A stretch of DNA of 64,000 nucleotides from Rhinopomastus cyanomelas (GCA_013400115.1 VXBP01010342.1:27923-91922); one strand, 5' to 3'; positions 1 through 13,900 are shown, counted from the first letter of the stretch. The notes: generated from the letters alone by a model not told the origin. A program made the numbers and translations.

Positions 1-2469
1 CAGAAGCCTGCAAAATCTTCACACACAAACACTGAAATGAATTATTGGAGAAATAAATTATGTCTCACATCGTAACATCTAACACTGTGCCTCTGCATAA
101 TTGGAGCTATGCAGCCCAATGTCATTCTTGCATTAGGGTGATGATAAATAACTGCAAGAGGGGGAAAATACCTGAAATTCTCCTTAAAGGAAAACAAAAT
201 TAAGGGGATCCTGTATTTTCACAAGAACACTGGTACCTTCACTGCAAGTGCCACTTGCTATCCATTATTAATACCTGCTTTGCACCAAGAGTCAAATGTC
301 CAGGAGATTCAAATATGTTGAATACTACCACAGAAGTCACACCAAAATAATTTTCAGGGGAACACGGACATGTTTCATCTGTTTTACTGCATAAACTAGC
401 CATCACTTTGACCGTTTTCCTGCTGATCACAACAGACTTTTTTTAATTGTAGAATAATAAAAAATAAGGACATTTTAGGGATAAGATTGAAAAACCAGGT
501 TACAAGCACAGAACTTTGCTTTCAGCAGTGAACTAAATCTGTGTTTTCTTGGAAAGAAATTCCGCACTGATCAAAGGTCATCTGAGGAGAAAGCGTTGTA
601 GAGTTAAGTTCAGAACAACAATCAGAAGCTTTTCCTTTCCTGCAGTTCTTCTGCTTTTAGATTATTTAGTACCTCTCTGTTTCTAGTCACCCATATGAAG
701 TATGGAGTAATAACTGCTTTGTGATCTTTAGGTATGGATGCTTCAGATATCCATTACATTACATTATTATACTGTATGCTGAATGCCGCCACCTCAGAGA
801 AAACTGAAAGCCAAAGGACTACATACTGATTCCCTTTTGCTAAGAGTTACAGCATTTCTTTACAGGTAAGAAATAGCTTTATTTATCTGGATCCTTGTGC
901 TACTGACTTTAATCAGGAAAAGGTAGAAATAATGTCTCCCACTCCTAATAAACGTTTCTAAATTACATAAAAGAAACAAAAGCGCTAGCCTATCTTAATA
1001 AAAAAGGTCAGCAATTTTGTTTTGTTTATATGGGTGAATTGAATAAGCAACCTGCAAACAGAAGCACTGAAACAAGTTGAGATTGAAAGCATTCCAGAAA
1101 GCAACCAGGCAGCCTAGTCAGATATCCAGCAGGAAACCGAAGGTGACAGGGTACCTTCTCATGTCTTTCCAGGCCATTTGATGGGACTGTAAGTCTTCAC
1201 ACCTGATCTATGTTGTTACATATGCTTAGAGAGATCAGTAGGGAATAGCCTGGGAATTCATTTATTTATCACAGTTTGAGGTGATAAATTTATCAGTATT
1301 TGAGGAGAATAGAGTGGCTGGGCCCCCAAATGTTGTTTATTGAATTGAATTTTGAATGTTTTCTAATTCTTATATGACATCTCCAGCACAAGCTTTTTTT
1401 GTGCTTGGAATAAACAGAAACTGAAGTTAATAATAATCTGAAGATGCATGGCGCCCATGTAGGGCATTCTTTGGTATCACCGGCCAAACTGCGAAGCTCT
1501 TAATGATTTCTTAGGCTCTTGGAGAGGAAGGGGGAATTTTGCCTTGTTAAGAAATTGGGGGTGTTTTGTATTGGCATTATAAAATGTCCTTTTACACATT
1601 AAATCAAATTAAATGGCTTAATTAGACTTTCTAAGTAATATGTCAAAGTTAAGCATTTTCATGACATGGCAATATAAGAGGTAGGATGGTCTGAAAGATA
1701 AAGCCCAAAAGACTGTGTTTCCACTCTCATCTTTCCTACTGGCTTACTCTTTTATATATAGTGAGTCTTGCTTTCTTGAACACAATGAGCACGAGTATCT
1801 GAGCTGCTGTATTTTAACTGTTACAGCTGAAGTTAACATAGTCTTTAGACACTCAGCTTCTACTGTGAGAACCAGATCTTCTGTTTCAAGATGTGCATCC
1901 TGAATATGCATATATTGTAAAAATCTGTCTAGTTTTGCAACTTTTAACATTAATTTTCTGGTTTTTTTCCAAAATGGGGTTATACACTTGCTTGTCCTTT
2001 AAATGGCTGTAAGTGTAAAAGGTATTATATATGCATTTATCCACACCCACCTGGGAAACAATTTTTTCCCCTGTCTTTTGCTAAGTTTAAATCAAGACAT
2101 ATGTGTGCTAAGCATTAATCTAAAAACTGCATTCAGGGTGGTGCAGATTTTCTCCCTGAATACATGGTAGGATGGAGATACATCCTAGAGGTCAATGCAA
2201 TGACATTTTGGTGGTACATTGATTAACCTCAGTGTGCCTCAAGATACTGTGAAAGCATCATAATACATAAGCATCCTGGTAAAAGCCAGGGATGTGATTA
2301 ATTTGATCAACTGCAGATATCTGACTCTGTTCTGGAAAAAAAACTAGGTTTCAGTCATCATGAAGCAAGAGTCTAAAAGAGATTGGATGAATTATACAAA
2401 GAACCTATGTTGACTAGCAGAGATACAAGTATCTGAGGAGTAGATCTTGAAAGGTAAGCTACAGGAACA
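1..2469. other. Unassigned AT-rich intergenic sequence
   Basis: No gene, RNA or repeat is recognised here. The open frames are all under about 70 codons and have no recognisable protein similarity. It is read as background non-coding DNA; old, unrecognisable repeat remnants are possible. Confidence 0.6.
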
Positions 2470-2835
2470 TTTTTGAAGCGCTTGTGAAGTCTTGCCTGGA
2501 GTTCAGTTCTGGGCTCTACAATTTAAGAAAAGTTATTAAGGTCCTTGAATGTATCCAGAGGAGGGAAGAAAATCTGATGAAGCAGCTGGAAGGAACGTTC
2601 TCTGAGGGGTGCCTGACACTGGGTTTGTCTAGTTTGGAGAGAAGGAGGCTGAGCTGCAACGACGTTGAACTCTACAGCTTCCTGAGGAGGGCAAGTGGAG
2701 ATGGAAATGCTGATCTCTTCTCCCTGGAATCTAGTGATAAGACAAGTGGGAATGGTTCAAAGCTGCACCAGGGATTGTCCAGACATTAGGAAACATTTCT
2801 TTACTGGGAGGTTGATCAGACATTGAAAAAGGATT
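2470..2835 (+). repeat. CR1 LINE fragment, ORF2 C-terminal region, lacking both ends
   Basis: This is a 5'-truncated CR1 non-LTR retrotransposon in sense orientation. It carries the characteristic order of CR1 ORF2 C-terminal sequence: a 'gttctgggctctacaattt' segment, then 'tccagaggaggg', 'ggagagaaggaggctgag', 'acagcttcctgaggagg', 'gggaatggttcaaagctgca' and 'aggaaacatttctttac'. One frame stays open for about 100 codons from 2484 and reads as a degraded CR1 ORF2 end (GLSSLERRRL, YSFLRRASGDG, NGSKLHQG). The similarity stops after the 'ttctttactgggagg' segment, so the usual 3' UTR and tail are missing. That is unusual for CR1, whose copies normally keep the 3' end, and suggests later deletion. 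It is a dead copy of moderate divergence. Confidence 0.88.
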
Positions 2836-4297
2836 CCCTCTCCTCCACTTCACTCCCCTCTGACAGTCTCTCTTTCTCTGGTGGAAGTGATGTGGCCAGA
2901 ACAGCAATGTAAACTAATGTTCTTAACCTACAGAAATATGTTCACTGCCGGAACAGAAATGCACCATTTCAGATATCAGCCAAAACGTTCCATTTTTGTG
3001 CGGTATTTGTGTTGACTTAAGTTATGCTAATCGTCTTTCTATTGCTTTCTGGGTTGAAGAAAATGTAGAATTGTTTATGGGTGAAAGTACTTTCTTCCTA
3101 TGCATAAAAGTAACATTTTGTAAATACTTTTGCAAAAAAGCAACCTTAAAAATCTACCTCACAACAAATGTGATTTCTAGCCATGGATGTTAAAACACAC
3201 TTTATCCACGAACGTAGTGCTGTAATGCTGCATCACTACCAGACTGGCTGTTGAAGAATCCCACAGGCCTGTAGTTAAGTTTATTCCATGCATCCAGATC
3301 ATATTACTTGTAGAACCAAAATGTTCCAGGACTGGACCACCAGCAAGAATCTGGTAGCGCAGAGAAAGCCGTAATGTCTCTCAGACAGGTCTGTTCTGTA
3401 ACCCCTCATAAACAACTCTACCTTTGCGTTTGTCAGCTGTTATCTCCATCAGGTCATGCAGCAAGGCCAAGCTGTCCTTGTAAGTTAGGTGTATCTTCAG
3501 AGAAAACATACATGTAACACGGTTTGATAATTCTCTGTGCAGGTCTTTTCATGCCAGACGGATACTGTTGTGGCCTGAGTGAGAGGATACCTGAAGGGCA
3601 GCCTTCTGGTGGCTTTTGAGTTAGTACAGACTGATGGCAAACTTTACGGACCTGAGTACCTCTGGTAAATATTCTTTCTTGCAAGGGTTTGCACTGCTTC
3701 CCCACAATGAATACCTCTTCCTCTCTTTCCCTTCTCACAGACTCTAGGCCATTCTGCTGTGTTCTAAGTAGGGATTCCAAGTATTTCTGAAAATGCTAAA
3801 CAGCAGTTTCTGACTCCCTATGCATCTGTATGACTTTCCAGCTGAAGGCTCTTGAGATTAAAATTCCGTTCTTGTTATACTTCAGTGGAGCACTAGGCTA
3901 ACCTGCTTTTGGGTGTGATAGAAAACACCAACCCTACTATACACAGGCTCTTATCTTTCACAGAAGAGCATGGCAAAGAACAGATTAAGGCATTTTGATT
4001 CCAATATTATAGTCAATCCAAGAGGTCTTGTAGGGTCACAAGGGGTAATGAGAAAGGTACAAGAGTGCACTGACGGGTAGCTCTTGTACACTTGCAGATC
4101 TGAGTGCCCATATTTATTTGGGGGTGTGGGGTGTCTACTATTCCAGCAGCATTTTACAAGAAAATATTGAAAACATTTGCCTCTGGTCTAATTTATTTGT
4201 GCTGGATTCCTACCACATTTGAAACACAGGGTGTAGAGGGGTTTTTTTAGGAATAAGTATAGATATACATATGTACATACACAAGAAGGGATCGTGG
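2836..4297. other. Unassigned intergenic sequence
   Basis: No feature is recognised. A 108-codon open frame on the minus strand (3454-3780) has no recognisable domain and is treated as chance. Confidence 0.5.
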
Positions 4298-4508
4298 GAT
4301 CATAGAATCATTACGGATTGGAAGGGACCTCAAAAGATCATCCAGTCCAATCCCCCTGACACAGCAGGATCACCTAGACCAAGTCACACATGAACACTTC
4401 CAGGCGGGTCTAAACATCTCCAGTGAAGATCTCCACAAACACCCTGGGCAGCCTGTTCCGGTGCTCCGTCACCCTCAGTGTGTGAAGAAGTTCCTTCTCA
4501 GATTGATG
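4298..4508 (-). repeat. CR1 LINE 3' end, antisense
   Basis: The plus strand begins with the reverse complement of a CR1 3' tail ('gatcatagaatcattacgg', then 'ttggaagggacctcaaaaga') and continues through 'ggcagcctgttccggtgctc' to 'aagttccttctcagattgat', the complement of the CR1 ORF2 terminus. It is 5'-truncated at about 4508. The tail belongs to the same subfamily as the copies at 37364, 19019 and 62872, sharing 'gattggact(a/g)gatgatctt' and 'gatcctgctgt' on the sense strand. Confidence 0.93.
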
Positions 4509-6382
4509 ATTCCTGAGTGTGTGCTCTCTCTACGTGTTTGCATCCATGACATGTGTTTCAGTAGAATGAAAAATTTATTTGGCTCAGCTTTTGGATTCTG
4601 TGTATTTATTTGTTTGTTTGCAATTGTTACCACCTTTCATGGTATTAATATACTTCCACTTCGTCTGCAAATCAGCCTTTCAGAGGTAGTAATATAAAAG
4701 AACCTTTTTCCCTTTGTACTGTTAGCATGCTTCGTATGCCGCTGTTCCAGGAGACACATCATGTTTTCAAGTATCACTTATATTGGAATTTTCTGTACGT
4801 GATACAATACAAAATTGTTCTAGTGAAAACATTCCTTATAATATGGAAATATGACATCTGTCTCATTTTATTTTAAAAGGAAACTTAAAAGTGTACTATT
4901 TTCACATGAACACACTTCTCACATACCTGCGGCACCAGATGCTTTCCTGCAATGTCTGTCTCAGACCTTCGATCATTATCCTCCAATGTCACCCAGCTAA
5001 CTATCACCACAGGCTGGAAATCACTCATGAATCATGACTTCTGTGATGCTCTAGGACCTCAGATCTACTCTGACCTTAAGCACTCTTTTCAATGCCATTA
5101 AATAAATTAAATGTTTAAATTACCTATATTAGCTTTAATTGTATAATTATAGAGTCAACGAGAAATAAATCTATAAAGAGGAAAGTCTGATCTAAAAAGG
5201 ACTTGCCCTCACTTCGAAGTGGATTAACATGCCAGTGGAAATTGCAGAGTGTAACCTCTGCAGGAAAGCCAGCTCATTTGAAACTTTCCTCCGCTGCAGT
5301 CATGTAACAGAAACAATGCCATACAACCTCACATTATTTCAGTGTTTCACAGTCATACCTGGGAGAAAACGGCAGCTTTGCAGGCTTGAGTTAGGACAGG
5401 GAGGCAGGGAAACACTTCCTCTAAGATAATACAAATTTCCATTTACTTGCAAACTGCCCCTGTGAATAAAGGTGATGTGGTAAATGAGGTTACCCAGTTT
5501 CATCCTGCCTTGTAGTCACTTTTAGAACATCGAATGTGGGCTCAAAGTGTTTTCCCTTTATGCAGAACTCTAGATGCAGGCACATCCCAGGGAGTGTGGG
5601 AAAGTCACCCATCAGCAAAGGCAACTTGCAGAGGGTAATAGGAGTTCCATCCTTTACCTTTGTAATTTCCCCCACGCAGTTTAAGACCACTTTGCAGGAT
5701 GATAGCAGGTGTTAGAGCCCTGTGTGTCCAGGCAGGCTGTAGAGCAGTAGAGCAAGTTTGTGAGAGTAACTTGCCTTGTGAGAACAATTTCCAAATGTTA
5801 GTTGTCCTCAGCTTTCTCCTGTTACACTAGGGGCTTACTGCAGCTGGCTTCCATGTCTGAATGCTTAATAAAGTTGATTTACATTGTTTATTTCTGTCCA
5901 GAGTCCACCAGGCATATTTTATTTTGCCTCCTTTTAGTCCCCAATTTTTTCACTCTATAGTCTGCTTCCCCAGACTCAGCAATGCTGCAAAAAAAAGACA
6001 TTATGGCAACATACAGCTAAGCTAGCCACTCAAAGAAGAAAGAAATGTGCTTATTAGTAGCACCTACTAAATTTCTGTTGATTTACCCTTTCACTGATAA
6101 AAAATGTGTGGAAAGTGCTTGTAATACGCAACTTATGCTTATTACAGTGATTTTGACTTAAAAAACTCAGTGTGCAGTGCCGTAGATTGTTTTGCCAGCC
6201 AGTTTAATTAAAAACTGTGTTAGTAATGTAGAAAGTTCTCCTTCCCCGTAAGTCTTTTCACCATTACTGAAAATTTATCATTAAAAGGTTTCATTTTCCC
6301 TTAGCTGCAGTCTTTTGTTGATGATCCTAGCCCAGAGTAGTGGGTGGAGACACATAGTCAGGTGGAATGTTGAGTTAGCTAT
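4509..6382. other. Unassigned intergenic sequence
   Basis: No gene or repeat is recognised. The sequence from 6300 to 6382, just upstream of the 5S-derived element, does not resemble the first half of 5S rRNA. Confidence 0.5.
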
Positions 6383-6515
6383 GGATTAGCTAAGCAGGCT
6401 CAGGCCTGGTTTGTACTTGGACTGGAGACAGCTTGTAGCCTTACCATGCTCCAGCAGGGTGGGGTTGGACTTAGATGATCTCTTGAGGTTCGTTCCAAAC
6501 TGTAATATTCTGTGA
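6383..6515 (+). repeat. 5S rRNA-derived SINE-like element with CR1 3' tail
   Basis: Positions 6383-6450 align with the 3' part of vertebrate 5S rRNA, from just before box A to near the 3' end. Box A (agctaagcagg, 6388-6398) is intact. The intermediate element (gcctgg, 6404-6409) is intact. Box C is close to canonical (tacttggactggagac, 6414-6429). From 6446 the sequence becomes a CR1-type 3' tail, with 'ccagcaggg', 'ggttggacttagatgatctc', a variant of 'gaggtcccttccaa' and a terminal 'attctgtga'. A pol III-type head fused to a LINE tail is the standard SINE layout and implies mobilisation by CR1 reverse transcriptase. 5S-headed SINEs (SINE3 class) are known in fish and other vertebrates; I do not know one of this exact form in birds. 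The 5' half of 5S is missing, so the copy is 5'-truncated or the head was partial from the start. A single chimeric retrocopy is the alternative. Confidence 0.75.
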
Positions 6516-7899
6516 TCCACCCTACTTGTGTGCTCCTACCCTCTTAAGAAGAGTGGAGAAAACATTCCCCATAGAGAAACAGGAGAGAAGAATTACTTCT
6601 TGCACCTTTAAGTATGGGAATCACAGTTGCCAAGACATCCTGTAGCAACAGGGGAGAGGAAACAGTGTTCTCTTCCCACATCCTGCAGCTCTTGAGAATG
6701 AGGATCACACTTTTAGAAAGACAAACTGTTGCTGCATCATATATACTGAAAAACAAATTGCAGGGAAGCTGGGCTATGAATTGATTCTCACTGATTACAT
6801 CCTCATCTTAGTGTTCCAGAATAGTGTAGAAGATCCAAAGGATCCTGTTGTGTGGCATAAATCCAAGACATAAATCCTGTACAAACATCCAAGAATTTAT
6901 GTCAGCAATAGGGCACCTTGGAAGTGTCCAGTTTTGAGCTTCAGATTTAAATGTAAAGTTAGGGTTGATTTTCAAAGGAAACATTTGTTAAAGCCTCGAT
7001 TAAGACTTAAAATCAGTAGTGGCTGTCACTACTTTTACAAAAGCCTGCTCAGTTTTTGGTCTTTTTGGCATATAAGGTTATGAACAGAATAGAGAGAGCT
7101 TATTCTTCCTTTTCCAACATCCCCTCCAGCACCTCCAGAAACCCAAAAAACCCCTAGATCTCAGAAACTGAAAAGCTAAGATATTTGTTCACATAGTTTT
7201 AGTGACCTACATGCAAAGGTCACCTAAATGTTTGAGATGCTGGAGGAATGTGTACAAGAGCTCACCAACATAACAATTTCCCACTTAGATTCAGCTGCTG
7301 TGTCTACTTTGAGATCAACAGATAAGCATACAATAAAACACAAATATCCACAACACACAACAAAGAACATTGTAAACATCTCCAAGTGAGCTCTGGTGGA
7401 ATCGAGCGAGTCCATGTGACACAATACCATAAAGTTGTTTCACTTTGGGTCCAAAAGAATATCGCCCCCAGTACAAGAGATACTGAGTGTACAAGCAATA
7501 CTGAGTGTTGATGCAATCTCTCATCTCACCTGTGACATCAGTCCTCATGGATGTGCCTTGCAAAGACAAATTGCAAAGCATAAGTTCTATTTCTCAAGCT
7601 GAAGGGGTATTTGTCACAGTTGTTTGTGCAGGTAGTTTACTAACTTCTGTGGGAGCCAGAAGGTATTGACACAGTCAACACCAGCAAGACTTCGTCAGAG
7701 ATACAGTCAGCATGCTCCTCATGTGATGATGGACACTCACCTTTGGCTCTCATGTCACACAGCGTGATTCTGCAGTGCTGGGATGCTCACAAAAACACCT
7801 GGAAATGTTCGTTGTTCATCAGTGAATGAGCTGATCTGCTATAACACTGACCAACACTGCATGTCTTTTTTCACTATCTGTGGTAGAATTAATGTTTTA
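6516..7899. other. Unassigned intergenic sequence
   Basis: No gene or repeat is assigned. Between 7224 and 7581 the minus strand has three overlapping short open frames in different phases. None has a recognisable domain, so they are not annotated as coding. Confidence 0.5.
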
Positions 7900-7986
7900 T
7901 TTAGACTGTGGGCTTCCTCAAGACTTTATACTTCCGCTTTTGTACAGCTCCTTGCACAAAAGAGTCCTGATTTGTGGCATTTTTTT
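7900..7986 (+). repeat. Ancient amniote interspersed repeat tail (SINE/LINE-type)
   Basis: The segment 'gactgtgggcttcctcaaga ... ttttgtacagctccttgcac aaaagagtcctgatttgtgg' resembles a widespread old amniote repeat tail of the form 'attgtaagctc...gcaggga...ttgtacagcgcctagcacaatggggtcctga'. I recognise the pattern but am not certain of the family name. It is highly diverged. Confidence 0.5.
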
Positions 7987-10900
7987 TTCTGATGATATGT
8001 TGTTACAAGAAGTGCAGATGCTTCGTTATTGCAAGGACTAAATATCAACAAGAATTAATAGATTCAAATGAAAAATAACAGAAACAGAATGAAAATTATA
8101 TTCTAGAAAACTGAAGGAGTGAATGCTAACATGGTAGAGATGACTAAACTTAACCAATGATGGATGATTAAATAGTATTTTTAGTAAGCTAATGGCACGT
8201 CTGACCAGATGGTTTTTGAAGATACTTTACCACCTTATGTAGTAGCTAGAAGATACAGATACATATCAGTACCAGAAGATCTTGTCCAAACAAAGGCTGG
8301 TTTTATTTTTCATTGAAAAAATGTTGGATTTATGATATTTTTATGAAGTCCTTTACATAGCAACAGTGTAAGAATTTGTTTCTGGCATTTCATTTTGATG
8401 ATTTCCTTTATGATTCTGTTGCAACAAATACACAGTACCTCTGGACCCTTTTACAAACCTTTTTTTTCTGTTTCCCTTGGCAAATTTTACTGTTGATAAT
8501 TCAACACAAAACAACACACAAGATGTGTCCACTTTATTTTGCTCTTATCCCTATACTCACACTTGCTTCATCAGACAGGACAAATTTAATTTCCTGAGTT
8601 TGCTATGACCAATACGCATGGTCTGCAGGATATGGAGGTACTAGATGCAGAGAAAAAAAGACTGTAAGAAAGAACAAAGGCAAACCCAGTAGGGCAGGTG
8701 TGAGTCTGATGACAAAAAGCACATGATCAGAAGGGTTCAGAATTCTGAGAGGGGCAAAGCAAAGGGCAGCTTGTTTGAAGCATGGAGGAAGGTTCTATGA
8801 AGAGGAGAAGTAAGGAGATAAGGGATTTCCCTGGATAAATGGTAGGTTATCATCTGAGAAAGCAGGCTACCTCATCAATCAAGTATTTTGGATATCGACA
8901 TGAAGACATACTCACAGAGATTCTTGGCAACCATCACCACTGATTAATGAGAAACAAATCTTCTATGGCTAGTTTATCTCATATTTGTACTCACTGCAGC
9001 AGTATCAGGGTGACACATGCAAATACTTCATTTATGAAGAGGAGGAAGTGAGAAGAGTAGCTAAACCAGGTCTTAATCTACATTAGTCAGAAATGACCAC
9101 TTCAGTCAAACTTTAGCAATGCAGGAAGGTTAATGTCATGCTGGAAACCTCAGCCTGTCAATTCAAAGCACAAAGGAACTAATGACAAATGTCTCAAGTA
9201 GGCTAAACCAGTAAGTGAAAGATGAAGGGAGAAACATTTCAGAAGTTGCACCACGAATATGCTCTGCTTTGCTGCAACGTTCTTCATGTCTTTGGTAGGG
9301 AAGGTGCACATCATAGTGGAGGAAGTTTTGTATGGATATTACTTGTCTGTTTTGTTCTTTCATTATTTCTCTTAATCTTCATTCTCTTTCAAAAATTGTT
9401 TTATTTATGCTTTTAGGGAAAATATGACAATTAATCTATGTGGTTCACAGACTGAAGGTAAGAAGTGAAGATATTGTTATGATTTACAGAAGATAAATTT
9501 TGCTGGCTACTGAGCAACATTTGGAGAGCAGACTTGTCTTTGAATAAGAATGGTGAAAAGGGAAGCATCCTTAGCTTAGGGGACATTCCAGCTTAAGTAA
9601 TAAGGAGGAACAATAAATGCAAACTAAAATATCAAACATAACATCAGGTGGATGAAGACAGTTTGCCATTGGCAGAAATATTAACGACTAGATTTGTCAG
9701 CAACTGAGATATGAAGAAGCCTGGTTTTGCTATAGAGCAAGAAAGTAGACTACCTGATTCCTCTTGAAGCTAGTATCTGAATATTTATGAAGATGTAGTC
9801 AAGGGTCTGTGAAAATGTTATGAGGTAACAGAACTCATTTGGGTGGCTTTGGCAAAAAAGATTGTGCATTAATGTTATTGATGTACACTGGAAGACTTCT
9901 GATGTGAAGCTCGTAATTGAAATGTTACAAACACTTCAGCATATGGATCCTTCACATTCACTTAATTGCCAGTTTAGTAATAATTTTAAGTAATGAGGAA
10001 TTATTAATAATACGTGAAATACTAAATTGACGTAATCACCAAAAAACGTAATATGACATCCACTGCGCAAAGGATGTTACAATTCCAGGTGTCTTCGTTA
10101 TATTTTAAACAAGCAATATAACTGGCCAAAGTTATATTTTATATATTTTTATATTTATATCTTTCAAAACTGTTGACTCCATATAAAGTTTACTATCTTT
10201 TTTATATAATTGCACTTAAAGGTAAGGCTATCAATCAGACATTCTTGTTCCTCATTCTTAATATTCCTTATTAGCATCCAGTTATGACAAAAAACTTAAC
10301 AAATGATCATTAACAAACTGCCTCGCGCTTTTGTGGCACAAGTCTCACCGAAATAAATTTCCCTGTGCTGTTTCTTTGATTATATAGGCAGATATCAATA
10401 CCCTGTTCAGATAGGTGAGGAAATGGGATCAGATTTTTCTCCCGGTTGCAGTTTAATCATTGTGGAGGACTGTGGTATTGGGACGAGAGATCTTTTATCT
10501 CCAGCACACCAATAAAAATCTCCCCTAAGTTTGCAATTACTGAAAGTCAATAGCCTATTGGTATGAGAAATGTACTCTTCGAGGACAAATGTCCACAACA
10601 CAGTTATCACCCTTTTTGCCACACAGAACAGATTGAGTGGGCACAGAGAATGTCAGGCACCTCCCCAGGTAATCCTCGTCACGGCAGGATCAGTGCATGC
10701 TGATGTGGGGACCAGTGAAGTGTGCAAGGCTGCTCATTCTCTGGGAGCCTTGTCTAGTCTATGACTTCATTTTCCTGAGTCATTATTCTGACACATCTCA
10801 TGGGCAACATCTTCAGTGAGAGAAAAGAGCCAATATGAGTCTTTACTTACGCTGGTATAAATCAAGAGAAACCCTACTGAACCCAATGACTTTCTATACA

Positions 10901-13900
10901 AAATCATACAAGTAAGAGGTAAACTGAAGCTAATAATGAAGAGCCAAATAGAAACAAAAGTCTTCAATTCTCTTTTACCTCACTCCAGGTTTAAGCGAGA
11001 GGCACAGGAATTCAAGTTCTCTGGTTCACCTAATCTAGGAGCTGGAGTTGTGAGACTTATGCTTCAGCATGTAAAACACATTGTGTGGCACAAGCTTAAA
11101 TAAAAAATCATATCCTTGAGTGATGTTATCCAGAATGTCCACATATTCTTTTAGTTCTTATGGTCCTTTTTCATAAAGCTAGCAGCAGTGATGACCTTGT
11201 TTAAATTGAAAGGATGGAGACATGTGTATTTACTGGAAGATTTGCCAAATATCATTTACTGAAAGAAGATTACAAGAATGAAAAAATAAATTAAAGGTCA
11301 ATTTTGTTTCAGTTTTAGGTATACACTGTTCTCAAAAGTTAATAAAAGGAGATCCTGTTTGGTACCTAACCCATTCAAAGTGTTTGTCTGAAGGATGAGT
11401 AAGTCTTTACAGTTTGTACTCAGGGTGTCTCAGGACCAGAGATTCATGCTTACTTCGACACATTTTAATAAAATTTCATAATAAAAATATGCACTTAATA
11501 CTTCAGTTACATTTTAAAGCACTAAATTATGGGACCTGAATAGTCGCTTTCTGATTTTCTTCTTAAAAAAATTCTATACAGGAATTACATGAACAACACA
11601 TTCATTAGCATCATATGGAGCACTATATTCAACAGCAAATAGGACGTAGCCTTTAAAGCTGTTTCGTATGGGAGACAGAATGAGTTATTTGAACATCACA
11701 TGGTAACAAAGTAAAGAATTTTTCAGGCTGTGTACAAAGTCCGTGCTCTTTGGGTGATATGATTTTAATGTTAGTACTTATGCTATGATTTGATGAATTG
11801 CAATAATTTACTATGTGCTTTATACTCTTCCTTTCTTGTTTTCACATCTGCAAATTTTTTCTGTGAAGCTCAATAACAGTTTGCATTTTAACCGTTTTTG
11901 TACCTCTTTCCTTAAAGTATTTAAAGACTCTTGTTTATATGAAGAAATTACTGCAAAAAGGATCTATTTTAATATATTCTGAATGAGTAAAATACTACTC
12001 ATAGAAACCAAAGCATTACATATTCTGAGAAATGGCACAACAGCGTGTCTTGTTTCTCATAAAGCATGTTAAGCAATAGCCATCATTTTAGGCAAATATT
12101 TATTTTATATTTGATCACTAAGCAAGTAAGAGTTTCATTCGTCTTCATTTTTGCATTTTAAGACCACATAATTTAGTTCACAGTGGAGTAAAAAGCTGAA
12201 TGTTAATAATTTTTCTTTATGCATTGTATTAAGTGAAAGACAATTTATTTTCTCTCTCTTTTGTTTTTGTTTTGTTTAATTTTTATTTTGGCTCTGAATA
12301 TAGCCAGGGAACCACGATATGCACAAAGCTGAGAAGTCCTTTATTTTGCCATCTACATAAAAAATAGCAGTGGAAGACAGCAATAATGTTCCTTCTCACC
12401 TTTTGAAAGATAAATGATGCAGAAAGAAAAAAGAAGCTGTCAACAAGCTGAAAAGGAAGGAAATCAGAAAACTCATTTTCTGGTGTGATTTGGTTCCTGG
12501 TAGTCTAAGATTACAATTAGTATTACTTATTCTATTAAGACCTTCTCCTTACTAAATTCTCTGTCCTTAGCTGCAAGACTCATATTCTAATTAAAACAAG
12601 AGGCCTATGTTCATGCTTATACTAAATAGTCCGTTGAACTTGAAGGACTCCCACTGAAATAAAAGACCAACACATACTGAGTTATGATATCACAATCCAG
12701 CAAACCCCCTGCAGTCTTTTTTATAGGAAATGAATTCTATGGAACATTGTAATGAAGGATATGTAGTAAAAAATTTGTACGATGAAAAACATAATTAAAT
12801 TCTGTACATTTCACACAGTTCATAGAGAAAAAAATCTCTGAGATTACACAAGTGGGAGAGCAGGCACAATTTTCTGAAAGTGTAATCTATAACAGCTACA
12901 GCAGGAAAACATAAACTAGCAAGAATTAGTGATTAGGGATCCAGTCCTGAGAGTACCAAGCAATCTCAAATTTTATTTAAGTCCAAAGAAGCCCTACATA
13001 TTTGAACCTCTCTGAAGCATGCCCTAGACAATAAGCTAAGAATTTCATCTCATAAGAAAAAAGAAACAGTGAACGTTATCTTTACAGAAATGACAGTGAC
13101 ACTGGAACCTTTTTACATTAGAGCTGAGTGAACATTTTATTTGCTGTAAATTATTATGCACATGTAAGTTTTATTTCTGCTTGTAAGCAACCCACAAAAA
13201 ATAGTAACACTGTAAAATTCTCAAAAGTACTTCTCACTCAAAATTAGTCACACTATTCTCCAGCGAATTTCTCCTTCAAAGTCTGCTTTCTGTGAATATT
13301 TGAACTAGCTTTCACTTTTCCGTGAGATATTCATACTGATAAAGCTTGAGCACTCAAGTGTTCCTGGAAAGAAGATGTAAAAGCATTGCAAACATGGTCT
13401 AATTGAAATCCACTTTCCACTGTGAGCAAATATTTGCAGAACATTTTTCCTGCTATTCAGTTTGGTTTAGTTGATATTACAGGCGAAAATTTCACTGATG
13501 TGCGCTAAAGAGAGACGTCACAGCAGAACCCTCTTCAATAATGCAGGTGCAGTATTCCTGGAACTAGCAGGCATAGCATGATTTAACCTGCTCTGTCCTT
13601 TTGTTTTGCTCAGAGGGCAGCCTTAAAGTAGATTGCTCTATGGCTAAGCAAACTCTCCTTAGTGTTTCAGCCACACATCAGAATATAAGAGCCCTAGCCG
13701 TACCTCACTCTAAGCTCCCCTTCAGAGCTAATCAATAAAGTTATTCATCTGGCTTCTTTCATAATTAGCAGTGATCAGGTTATTGCTGGTGTAAGATAGG
13801 CTTTTTCAGACCGTATATTTGTTGCTGACGTGAGAGGTCATTATACAACCAGTGACCAGTGGTGTAACTTCTTTTATATTTATACTATAAATAGATAAAG

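Noticed and set aside
6383..6450. Functional 5S rRNA gene
   Set aside because: The 5' half is absent and the sequence is fused to a CR1 tail.
7224..7581. Overlapping minus-strand frames as a gene or ERV relic
   Set aside because: Three phases, no recognisable motif, no LTR nearby.
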